DNA of 64,000 bases from CAIVAT01 sp964455285 (GTDB taxonomy: Bacteria > Bacteroidota > Bacteroidia > Bacteroidales > FEN-979): assembly GCA_964455285.1 (NCBI GenBank), contig CAYVVG010000003.1:1-64000 (forward strand), given 5' to 3'. Position 1 is the stretch's first letter; each line of letters starts with the position of its first letter. The position numbers were made by a program, and so were the translations under genes. The notes beneath the pieces are model-generated. The model did no database searches and was not told where the DNA came from. It saw only the letters and a list, made by a program, of their open reading frames with translations. Below, in pieces: positions 15,981 through 23,402 of the stretch.

Positions 15981-18900
15981 TCAGAAATCGAGGCTGAGTG
16001 AAAAGTAAAATACCGGCTTCTTCACCCGGCCGTCTTCGACCCCCCAGGCGATATCGCCGCGCAGAAAATACCCAAAGAGCCGGGTACGGGCCCCGAACCC
16101 GAAACCTTCAACGAGCGGCTCTTTCTGCATCTCTACTTTGATCCACAGGGGCCCCCGGTAAATATACCGCGTAAAGAGCTGATTATCCGACGACCATGGA
16201 GTTACACCCGTCCAGGCCGTCCCGGCATCCCCGAAAGCGACCAGCTGGAAGTTGTTGATGAAGTCGGAACGAATGGGGCGGTTGAAGAGGTAGCGGAAGA
16301 CCGGCCAGCGGAGCTCGGTGTTGAAAACGACGAAACTGTTGCCGTTGCGGATGTTCTGCGTGAACCCGCGCATGTTGGTGGCCAGGGTCTGGAAGGCATA
16401 CGACTGGTCGGTGGCAACCGGAACGTCGTTGTTGTAAACCGGGAACAGCCAGTTGTCCACTCCTCCCATATAGTAAAGCAACTTGTTGCTGCCAAAGGAG
16501 GTGCTGCCCGCCAGCCGGTTGGCCCACACCAGGGTGCGGTGAAGCCGCTGGTAGTTCCGCAGGTCAAAACCCAGCACCACCACGTTGTTCCCTTTCCGGT
16601 TGAGCACGTGGTAATATTCCCCGAAGATCTTGTACCGGGTTCCGTGAAACAGGTTCAGCCCGAGGCTCCGGGTGTTGTCGTAGGTCAATTCCCCTTTCAG
16701 GCTTCCCCATACATCATGCCGGTCGGGTTCCCGGAGGTTTGCCTGGTCGGTCGAAAGGAAGACACTGCGGTCATACCGCAGCGACGCCGTTCCTTTCAGG
16801 TTCAGCACCGGGTTGAAGGGATAAGTAGTCACGTAATACAGTTCATGGATCCGGTGCCTGACGATGGAATAATATCCTGTTTCTTCGACCGATTTCCGGT
16901 GAAAGACGATCTGGTGGTCGAGACGGCGCCTGTAATTGCCATAACTGAAAAGATACTCGTTGTTGATCAGGTTGACGTTGAGCCTTACCCCCCCGCTGAT
17001 CCGGTAGTCCTCCATAAGGTCGGTCACCCCGGCCATGAAGAGGGCATTCAGACCCGGGTTGATGAAAACGGGGGTCTGGCTTCCGGTAAATGGCTGGTAG
17101 GCAAAATTCAGGTAGGTAAAGTCGATCTGGGTGACCATCTGGTCGATGTAATACTCGACATTGTAATTCAGCTGTTTGGCATTCCGGTATGGGTCGGCCG
17201 TATCCCTCCGGACCCCGGACAGGGTGGCCGGCTGCAGCCGCGCGGTGGGAATGTCCGCACGAAAGAAGCTGGCGCGTTCACCGGAAACGGCTCCCTGGCC
17301 CCCGGTCCCGGTCCGTTGCGACGCCGAATCTGCGGGGGGGGCCTCGGCCGTCGCCGGGACCGGCTGCCTGACCACGCGGAAATGCTTTTTTTGTGCAATC
17401 CGGAACGGTTCCGCCGGAGGTGCGACACTATCGCGACGGGTGATCTCCGCGCCGGTCATAACGGGGGCCACCTTTTCGGGGAGAAGATGGGCCGGCTGTG
17501 ATTCGGCCCTGGGCAGGTTTTCGGGAAGGACCCTGTCGTACAAGTAAATACGGTAGTTGCGGTCCCGGTAAAGGATCTCTCCCGTCCGCGCACCCCGCAT
17601 CGAAACATCGTGTTCGAGGATGCTCCGTGAATAGTTGGTCACAGGGAAGGAGGTGGTGAAATACCGGTAATGGGCGGTGGTGTCGATGTAGGCGATGGTG
17701 CTGTCGTACCGGCCCAGGTACCGGTTGACGATCCCGTTCCGGTCGCTCAGGAAACAAAAGTACCGGTCGGCATAGGGAAGCGGCTGCGTTTCGTGGGCAT
17801 CGGTGGTGCTGGTCAGCCTTTGCAGCACGTTGCGTTTGGACGCGTAGTTATACAGGAACAGGTCGTTCAGATACCGCATTTTTTCGGCCTTCACCGGTTC
17901 GTCGAACCGGATGGTGTCGCCCGGCCGGTTGGACGAAAAGATGATCCCCGAGGAATGGTTGATAAAGCGCGGATGGAGGTCGTCCCAACGGTCGCGCGTG
18001 ATCTGTTCATGCGATCCGGAGGCGATGTTGAAGACGAAGATGTCCGACTGTCCCTTTTGTACCGCCGACAAGACCAGCAGGGTGCCGTCGTCGGAATAGG
18101 ACATGTCGAGCACCTTCTGGAAGTTGACCAGAAGCTGGTGCTCCAGGAGCTTTTCGCCGGTGTGGTAGAAATAGAGCCATAGTCCCCCTTTTCTCTCCAC
18201 CAGGAAAGCCAGGACCTCTCCCGAAGGATGCCAGGCCACCAGCGGGTACGAGTCGTCGGGGCGGTCGGCCAGGCGGTACCCCCCGCGGAACACCCGTCTC
18301 TTTTTCCCGGTCTCCGCATCCTGGATGATCACTTTATAGATCCCGAGCTGCAGGGTGGCATAGGCGATCTTTTGTCCGTCGGGACTGATCTTCAGGGAAT
18401 GGAACAACCGGTCGGGTTTGTTCCGGTTGTTCACCGGGGGACCCGCGGGCAAGTCGCGGCTTGCCTCCTGTTCCCTGTAGAACTTTTTATAGAAGGCCAG
18501 CCATTCCTGGACGATGCCCTGGAACCCCGTTCCCAGCACGTACTGGAACCCGCGTTCCACATTCCGGCTGAGCCGGGCCATATACACGATGTTGGGGATG
18601 GTGGCGGGACCGTACCTGATGGCGATGTAATGCCAGAGCGAATGCCCCGCATACGTAGCCTCCTCGCCCGTAAGACCGTTGAACTTGTCGTATTTCCGGT
18701 TGAGGATGGCATCGCGGACCTGGTTCTCGATGCCGGCATCCCATTTTCTTGAGATGAACGATACCAGCCCGTTGATGTACCAATCGGGCACGGTGAAAAG
18801 CGCGGTATTCTTGATCTGCGCCCCGATCCCGGTCCCGTAGATCATGTTGTTGAGGATCACCTGGGCAATCCCGGCCCGGATCTGCCGGTCGAAATGCTCA

Positions 18901-19340
18901 TAACTTCCGTCGAAAAAGAGCAGCACCCGTCCGCCGATGATCCGGGTCACCCCGCCGGTGTTGTAATAGTCCCAGTCGCCAAACAGTCCGATATTGCTCT
19001 GCTTGAGGTCCGACAGGGTGTTGAAGATGATGAACTGCACCTTCTCGCCGAGTGTTGCCTGCAGGTCGAGTTCAATCTCCCGGTAGTGTTTTTCGGCATA
19101 TTCGGCCGCATACAGGGCCAGTTCCCTCCCATTCTGATAAAAATAGGTATCGAACTTCTCAAACCGGAAATTGAGCCAGAGGAAGTCGGAATACTGTACG
19201 CGGCTTTTCCCGAAAGTAAGCTGGGAGCCGTTATAGAACTGGGCCTGCAGGAGAAATGACGGCAGCAGGAACAACCCCAGGCAGACCGCGATCCTGGCAG
19301 GAAACAAAAATCCGCGGTTCGCTGTGTCGGCCGGTGTCAT
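15981..19340 (-). CDS. TolB-like propeller fused to outer-membrane barrel, 1119 aa
   Basis: A signal peptide (about residues 1-33) precedes a peptidase-MA-like region (about 40-290) containing WYINGLVSFISRKWD and GHSLWHYIA; the latter occupies the place of the HExxH motif but lacks the Glu. Next is a TolB/WD40-like propeller (about 300-600) with repeats such as SPDGQKIAYAT and HPRFINHSSGIIFSSNRPGD. A low-complexity linker (650-720) follows, then about 380 residues of beta-barrel strands ending in the aromatic FYFSLSLDF, typical of outer-membrane insertion. The layout matches a large Bacteroidota family annotated as translocation protein TolB; the real function is unknown. Confidence 0.85.
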   Translation of the reverse strand: MTPADTANRGFLFPARIAVCLGLFLLPSFLLQAQFYNGSQLTFGKSRVQYSDFLWLNFRFEKFDTYFYQNGRELALYAAEYAEKHYREIELDLQATLGEKVQFIIFNTLSDLKQSNIGLFGDWDYYNTGGVTRIIGGRVLLFFDGSYEHFDRQIRAGIAQVILNNMIYGTGIGAQIKNTALFTVPDWYINGLVSFISRKWDAGIENQVRDAILNRKYDKFNGLTGEEATYAGHSLWHYIAIRYGPATIPNIVYMARLSRNVERGFQYVLGTGFQGIVQEWLAFYKKFYREQEASRDLPAGPPVNNRNKPDRLFHSLKISPDGQKIAYATLQLGIYKVIIQDAETGKKRRVFRGGYRLADRPDDSYPLVAWHPSGEVLAFLVERKGGLWLYFYHTGEKLLEHQLLVNFQKVLDMSYSDDGTLLVLSAVQKGQSDIFVFNIASGSHEQITRDRWDDLHPRFINHSSGIIFSSNRPGDTIRFDEPVKAEKMRYLNDLFLYNYASKRNVLQRLTSTTDAHETQPLPYADRYFCFLSDRNGIVNRYLGRYDSTIAYIDTTAHYRYFTTSFPVTNYSRSILEHDVSMRGARTGEILYRDRNYRIYLYDRVLPENLPRAESQPAHLLPEKVAPVMTGAEITRRDSVAPPAEPFRIAQKKHFRVVRQPVPATAEAPPADSASQRTGTGGQGAVSGERASFFRADIPTARLQPATLSGVRRDTADPYRNAKQLNYNVEYYIDQMVTQIDFTYLNFAYQPFTGSQTPVFINPGLNALFMAGVTDLMEDYRISGGVRLNVNLINNEYLFSYGNYRRRLDHQIVFHRKSVEETGYYSIVRHRIHELYYVTTYPFNPVLNLKGTASLRYDRSVFLSTDQANLREPDRHDVWGSLKGELTYDNTRSLGLNLFHGTRYKIFGEYYHVLNRKGNNVVVLGFDLRNYQRLHRTLVWANRLAGSTSFGSNKLLYYMGGVDNWLFPVYNNDVPVATDQSYAFQTLATNMRGFTQNIRNGNSFVVFNTELRWPVFRYLFNRPIRSDFINNFQLVAFGDAGTAWTGVTPWSSDNQLFTRYIYRGPLWIKVEMQKEPLVEGFGFGARTRLFGYFLRGDIAWGVEDGRVKKPVFYFSLSLDF

Positions 19341-19429
19341 ACAAGGTCAGGCAGGGAATTGGATCGAATGCGCTAAGGTACGATTATTTTCATTTGGGGG
19401 CCATTCCGGGCCATTTTCATACCTTTGCG

Positions 19430-19437
19430 CCCGCATT
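19430..19437 (+). promoter_or_regulatory. -7 box of the metallo-hydrolase gene
   Basis: TACCTTTG, 12 bp before the ATG at 19450. Confidence 0.5.
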
Positions 19438-19449
19438 TGACCTTTTCCG

Positions 19450-20088
19450 ATGATCATTGTCAAGAAATTCGTTTTCAATACCTTCATGGTAAACTCCTAC
19501 CTGCTGTGCGACGAAACCGGCGAGGCCGTGCTGATCGATGCAGCCTGTTACGGAGGGGATGAGGAGGATCAGCTCCGTGAATGGCTTACTGTCCACAACC
19601 TGAAACTGGTAAGAAATCTCAACACCCATTGCCACATCGACCACATTCTCGGTAACGGATTCATTGCCAGGGAATTCGGTGTGGGGCCCGAATACCATGC
19701 CGGTTCCCTTCCTCTCTTTCATACCGCCCGCGAGATCGGGTACTCTTTCGGTTTCGAGATCAGCGAAATTCCGGCGCCGGCCCGCATGCTCTCCGACGGG
19801 GAGACCATCCGCTGGGGCCATTCCTCGCTGGAGGTGTTGTTCACCCCCGGCCATGCGGCGGGAAGCGTTTGCTTTTACAACCGGGAACAGGGGTTTGTGA
19901 TCACCGGGGATGTCCTGTTCAAAGATACCATCGGACGGACCGATCTGCCCACGGGTGCCTTTGATCAGCTGATGAACAGCATCCGCAACCGGTTGTTTAT
20001 GCTGCCGCCCGAAACGGTGGTCCATCCGGGTCACGGCCCGGAAACGACGATCGGGTACGAGATGGCGAATAATCCGTTTATACGGTGA
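19450..20088 (+). CDS. MBL-fold metallo-hydrolase (glyoxalase II-like), 212 aa
   Basis: Metallo-beta-lactamase fold. NTHCHIDHILGNG gives the HxHxDH metal motif, FTPGHAAGSVCFY a third metal His, FVITGDVLFKDTIGRTDLP the bridging Asp, and VHPGHGPETTIGYE the last His. The short form without the C-terminal helical domain is the common glyoxalase II-like or general thioester hydrolase type. Substrate not known. Likely cytoplasmic. Confidence 0.9.
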   Translation: MIIVKKFVFNTFMVNSYLLCDETGEAVLIDAACYGGDEEDQLREWLTVHNLKLVRNLNTHCHIDHILGNGFIAREFGVGPEYHAGSLPLFHTAREIGYSFGFEISEIPAPARMLSDGETIRWGHSSLEVLFTPGHAAGSVCFYNREQGFVITGDVLFKDTIGRTDLPTGAFDQLMNSIRNRLFMLPPETVVHPGHGPETTIGYEMANNPFIR

Positions 20089-20142
20089 GGGATACAGGCG
20101 CAATATATTGCGCCTGTACTGATGAGTGTTGAGTGGAAAGAT

Positions 20143-21171
20143 ATGAAAAAGATCCTGGTGGTCCGGTTCAGTTCGATCGGGGACATTGTCCTCACGAGCC
20201 CGGTCGTGCGGTGCCTGAATGAGCAGATCCCGGGAGCTGAGGTCCACTATCTTACCAAAAAAGAGAACGAACCCATCCTCCGGGGGAACCCGAACATCAC
20301 CAGGATCTGGCTTTACGACGGCGATTTTTCCCTTCTGATCGCGCACCTCCGGAAGGAAAGGTTTGATTTCATCGCCGACCTGCACCGCAATTTCCGTTCA
20401 CAGTATGTCCGTTTCCGGCTGGGTGCCGGATCGGCCACCTTCCCGAAATTGAATGTCAGGAAGTACCTGGCCGTCCGGTTCCATCTCGACCTCCTTCCCG
20501 ACGTCCACATCGTCGACCGCTATTTCGCGGCTGTCGGGCCCCTGGGGGTGAAGAACGACGGCAATGGTCTCGACTATTTCATTCCCGCCGGCGAGCAGGA
20601 TGCGGCTGACAGTCTTCCCCTTAACCATCAAGCGGGATACATTGCGGTGGTCATCGGCGGGAAACACGCCACCAAGATCTTCCCGGCCGACCGCGTGGCC
20701 GAACTGTGCCGGCGGCTCGATCGCCCGGTGGTCCTCCTTGGATCGTCGGACGACCGGCCGCGCGGGGAGCAGATCCGCGAAGCGGCCGGCGACCTGGTTT
20801 ATAACGCCTGCGGGCGCTTCAGCCTCAACGGTTCGGCTTCGCTGGTGCATTCGGCATCGGCCGTGGTCACCAACGACACGGGGCTGATGCATGTGGCGGC
20901 CGCTTTCCGCAAGCCGGTCGTCTCCTTCTGGGGAAACACCGTACCCGGGTTCGGCATGTATCCTTACCTGCCGGGCGGACCGGAGCCGATGCTGGCCGAG
21001 GTCGAAGGCTTGAGATGCCGTCCCTGCAGCAAGCTGGGATTCGCGGAGTGTCCGAAAAAGCATTTCCGGTGCATGCGCGACATCGACCTGGGGCCGGTGG
21101 TGGGGTACCTGCGGGATGTACCCACCCCCTGCCCCCTCCCTACAAGCGGACAAGCGGACAAGCGGACCTGA
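20143..21171 (+). CDS. Glycosyltransferase family 9 (heptosyltransferase-like), 342 aa
   Basis: GT-B fold enzyme of the ADP-heptose:LPS heptosyltransferase family, acting at the cytoplasmic face of the inner membrane in core oligosaccharide assembly. Starts KKILVVRFSSIGDIVLTSPV, the family signature. Later features: DLHRNFRSQ, VVIGGKHATKIFP, VLLGS, and TNDTGLMHVAAAFRKPVVSFWG. The ATG at 20143 is favoured over 20122. The last ~16 residues are encoded by C-rich and 8-mer repeat DNA (three ACAAGCGG copies at 21142-21165) and are probably not part of the ancestral protein. Confidence 0.93.
   Translation: MKKILVVRFSSIGDIVLTSPVVRCLNEQIPGAEVHYLTKKENEPILRGNPNITRIWLYDGDFSLLIAHLRKERFDFIADLHRNFRSQYVRFRLGAGSATFPKLNVRKYLAVRFHLDLLPDVHIVDRYFAAVGPLGVKNDGNGLDYFIPAGEQDAADSLPLNHQAGYIAVVIGGKHATKIFPADRVAELCRRLDRPVVLLGSSDDRPRGEQIREAAGDLVYNACGRFSLNGSASLVHSASAVVTNDTGLMHVAAAFRKPVVSFWGNTVPGFGMYPYLPGGPEPMLAEVEGLRCRPCSKLGFAECPKKHFRCMRDIDLGPVVGYLRDVPTPCPLPTSGQADKRT
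21142..21165. repeat. Tandem octamer array, 3 x ACAAGCGG, within coding end
   Basis: Three exact copies inside the 3' end of the GT9 gene, coding the C-terminal tail. Confidence 0.85.
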
Positions 21172-21198
21172 ATCGTCAATCGTAAATCTTAAATCGTA
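21171..21198. repeat. Tandem heptamer array, 4 x AATCGTA
   Basis: AATCGTC, AATCGTA, AATCTTA, AATCGTA fill the gap between the GT9 stop codon and the TTG start of the TatD gene. A five-copy version is at 38941-38975. Confidence 0.85.
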
Positions 21199-21200
21199 AA

Positions 21201-21968
21201 TTGTTCACCGACACCCATACCCACCTCTATTCGGACGAATTCGACTCCGACCGTCCCCGGGCGATCCGCAGGGCCGTGGAGAACGGGGTCACCCGCATGT
21301 ACCTGCCGGCCATCGACTCGGGGTGGCACGGGAAGATGCTGGAGGTGTGCCGCGAGTACCCGGGCCAGTGCTTTCCGATGATGGGGCTGCATCCCACTTC
21401 GGTGAAACCGGATTATCCGGTCGAGATGGCCCTTGTGGAGAGATATCTTTCCGATCCGGAGTTGAAATTCCATGCCATCGGCGAGGTGGGGATCGATCTC
21501 TACTGGGATAAAACCCATGAAGCCGAACAACGGACCGTTTTCGGTATGCACCTCGACCTTGCCCTGCGGCATGATCTTCCGTTGGTGATCCATACCCGCA
21601 ATTCCATGGATATCGCCCTGCAGATGATCGAAGAACGAAAGGATCCGGGCCTTCGCGGCGTGTTCCATTGTTTCAGCGGCAACCGGGCGCAGGCAGATCG
21701 GGCGATCGCGCTCGGCTTCCTGCTCGGAATCGGCGGAGTGGTTACCTACAAGAATTCGGGGTTGCAGGCGGTGGTGGAGCACACCCCCCCGGAACACCTG
21801 CTCCTCGAGACCGACGCGCCGTGGCTGCCGCCGGTGCCTTACAGGGGGCAGCGGAACGAGCCATCATACCTGCCGCTGGTCGCGACGAGGATCGCAGAAA
21901 TTAAATCCGTATCTTTGGAAGTGATCGCCTCGGCGACCACCGAAAACGCGCGGAGGCTGTTCGGGTGA
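21201..21968 (+). CDS. TatD-family metal-dependent hydrolase, 255 aa
   Basis: TIM-barrel amidohydrolase-like nuclease family. DTHTHLYS supplies the first metal His pair, GEVGIDLYWD the bridging Glu, FHCFSG the central His, and LETDAPWLPP the C-terminal Asp. Known members act as 3'-5' exonucleases on DNA or RNA. The only start consistent with the conserved N-terminus is TTG at 21201: an in-frame stop lies 16 bp upstream within the heptamer repeats and no ATG is available. Confidence 0.93.
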   Translation: MFTDTHTHLYSDEFDSDRPRAIRRAVENGVTRMYLPAIDSGWHGKMLEVCREYPGQCFPMMGLHPTSVKPDYPVEMALVERYLSDPELKFHAIGEVGIDLYWDKTHEAEQRTVFGMHLDLALRHDLPLVIHTRNSMDIALQMIEERKDPGLRGVFHCFSGNRAQADRAIALGFLLGIGGVVTYKNSGLQAVVEHTPPEHLLLETDAPWLPPVPYRGQRNEPSYLPLVATRIAEIKSVSLEVIASATTENARRLFG

Positions 21969-22028
21969 CCGTATGGACACGGAGACGGTATGGTTGTACT
22001 TTTTAATTTGTAATTTTTAATTTCCATT

Positions 22029-23057
22029 ATGATCGGACAAACCAGCATCCTTGTCATTTACACCGGCGGCACCATCGGGATGGTACAGGATCCGAAGACC
22101 CTGACCCTGCGGCCGCTCACCTTTGATATCCTGTACAAGTACCTGCCGGTCCTGGAGAATTTCGATTGCCGGATCGATTTTTACACCTTCGAGCCGCTGC
22201 TCGATTCCTCCAACATGAATCCGGCATTCTGGATCCACCTGGCCGGCGTGATCAGTGAGAAGTACGAGGATTACGACGGCTTTGTCGTGCTTCACGGCTC
22301 CGACACCATGGCCTACACCGCCTCAGCTTTAAGCTTCATGCTCGAGAATCTCAACAAGCCGGTCATCTTCACCGGGTCGCAGCTCCCCATCGGGATGGTG
22401 CGCACCGACGGCCGCGAGAATTTCATCAACTCGGTCGAGATCGCCGCTGCGAAGGAATTCGATACACCGATGGTTCCCGAGGTGGCCATCTGTTTCGAGA
22501 ACAAGCTTTACCGAGCCAACCGCACCTCGAAGCTCAATGCCGAAAATTTCAAGGCCTTCGTTTCCGGTAATTACCCGCTGCTGGGAGAGGTGGGGGTGCA
22601 TATCAAATACTACCGCGACCTGATCATGAAGCCCAATTTCAAGAAACTGAAGGTGTCGCTGGAACTCGACGAGAACATCTCGATCCTGAAGCTCTTCCCC
22701 GGGATCTCGCCCCATTCTGTTGAGGCGATCCTGAACACGAAAGGGCTGAAGGCCGTGATCCTGGAGACCTTCGGTGCGGGCAACGCCCCCACGGTGCCGT
22801 GGTTCCTGGAGCAGTTGCAGGACGCGGTAAACCGGGGCATCATCGTGTTCAACGTGACCCAGTGCAAAGGCGGGGCGGTGGAGATGGGCAAGTACGAGAC
22901 CAGTGCGGCGCTGGGCAAACTCGGGGTGATCGGCGGGTTTGACATCACCACCGAGTCGGCCGTCACCAAGCTGATGTACCTGCTCGGGTGCGGCTATTCG
23001 ACCGACAGCGTGAAGCAGTTGCTGCAGACTTCGCTGCGGGGCGAAATGACCGTTTGA
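22029..23057 (+). CDS. ansA: Type I L-asparaginase, 342 aa
   Basis: Hydrolyses asparagine to aspartate and ammonia; type I is cytoplasmic and this protein has no signal peptide. The N-terminal YTGGTIGM gives the nucleophilic Thr, and VLHGSDTMAYTASALSFML gives the second catalytic Thr-Asp site. FTGSQLPIG and the C-terminal allosteric-type domain with ETFGAGNAPT match bacterial type I enzymes. The length is typical. Its neighbours TatD and tRNA-Ser are on the same strand but not functionally linked. Confidence 0.95.
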   Translation: MIGQTSILVIYTGGTIGMVQDPKTLTLRPLTFDILYKYLPVLENFDCRIDFYTFEPLLDSSNMNPAFWIHLAGVISEKYEDYDGFVVLHGSDTMAYTASALSFMLENLNKPVIFTGSQLPIGMVRTDGRENFINSVEIAAAKEFDTPMVPEVAICFENKLYRANRTSKLNAENFKAFVSGNYPLLGEVGVHIKYYRDLIMKPNFKKLKVSLELDENISILKLFPGISPHSVEAILNTKGLKAVILETFGAGNAPTVPWFLEQLQDAVNRGIIVFNVTQCKGGAVEMGKYETSAALGKLGVIGGFDITTESAVTKLMYLLGCGYSTDSVKQLLQTSLRGEMTV

Positions 23058-23082
23058 AATATGGAATTATTTTGTACTTTTG
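23053..23082 (+). promoter_or_regulatory. Promoter of tRNA-Ser (-33 and -7 boxes)
   Basis: TTTG at 23053-23056 and TACTTTTG at 23075-23082, separated by 18 bp, match both Bacteroidota boxes. The -33 box overlaps the stop codon of ansA. The mature tRNA begins 91 bp downstream. Confidence 0.7.
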
Positions 23083-23093
23083 CACACCCATCC

Positions 23094-23168
23094 CCACACC
23101 CACACCCACACCCAAAGCACACCTGCCTGCCGGCAGGCAGGCCCACACTCAAACCCAAACCCAAACCC
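23094..23168. repeat. Simple-repeat tRNA leader with central palindrome
   Basis: Four CCACAC-type hexamers (23094-23117), a perfect 20-bp palindrome (23122-23141), then three CCAAAC-type hexamers (about 23149-23168), all inside the presumed tRNA-Ser precursor leader. Confidence 0.75.
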
Positions 23169-23173
23169 TCTTC

Positions 23174-23261
23174 GGAGAGGTGTCCGAGTGGTCGAAGGAG
23201 CACGCCTGGAAAGTGTGTGTACCTCAAAAGGGTACCCTGGGTTCGAATCCCAGTCTCTCCG
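23174..23261 (+). tRNA. tRNA-Ser (anticodon GGA)
   Basis: The acceptor GGAGAGG pairs with TCTCTCC. The anticodon stem CACGC/GTGTG encloses loop CTGGAAA, giving anticodon GGA at 23208-23210. A long variable arm typical of tRNA-Ser is present, and the T loop is TTCGAAT. Discriminator G; CCA not encoded. Followed by a rho-independent terminator. Confidence 0.96.
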
Positions 23262-23270
23262 CAAAACAAA

Positions 23271-23294
23271 AACCCGCAGCGAAGCGGGTTTTTT
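23271..23294 (+). terminator. Rho-independent terminator after tRNA-Ser
   Basis: Stem AACCCGC/GCGGGTT (23271-23277 and 23284-23290) followed by TTTT. Confidence 0.85.
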
Positions 23295-23377
23295 GTTTGA
23301 AGCAAAGCGGAAGCTTGCTTCCAGATTTGCGGAAAACGAAAAACCGGCACGCAGTGCGCGGGGATGGTTTATCACCG

Positions 23378-23385
23378 TATCTTTG
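23378..23385 (+). promoter_or_regulatory. -7 box of the secreted-protein gene at 23403
   Basis: TATCTTTG, 17 bp before the TTG start. Confidence 0.55.
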
Positions 23386-23402
23386 TTTAAAAGCCGATTC
23401 CA

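Noticed and set aside
23122..23141. Rho-independent terminator before tRNA-Ser
   Set aside because: The 20-bp palindrome is strong but no T-run follows on either strand, and it would cut off the tRNA.
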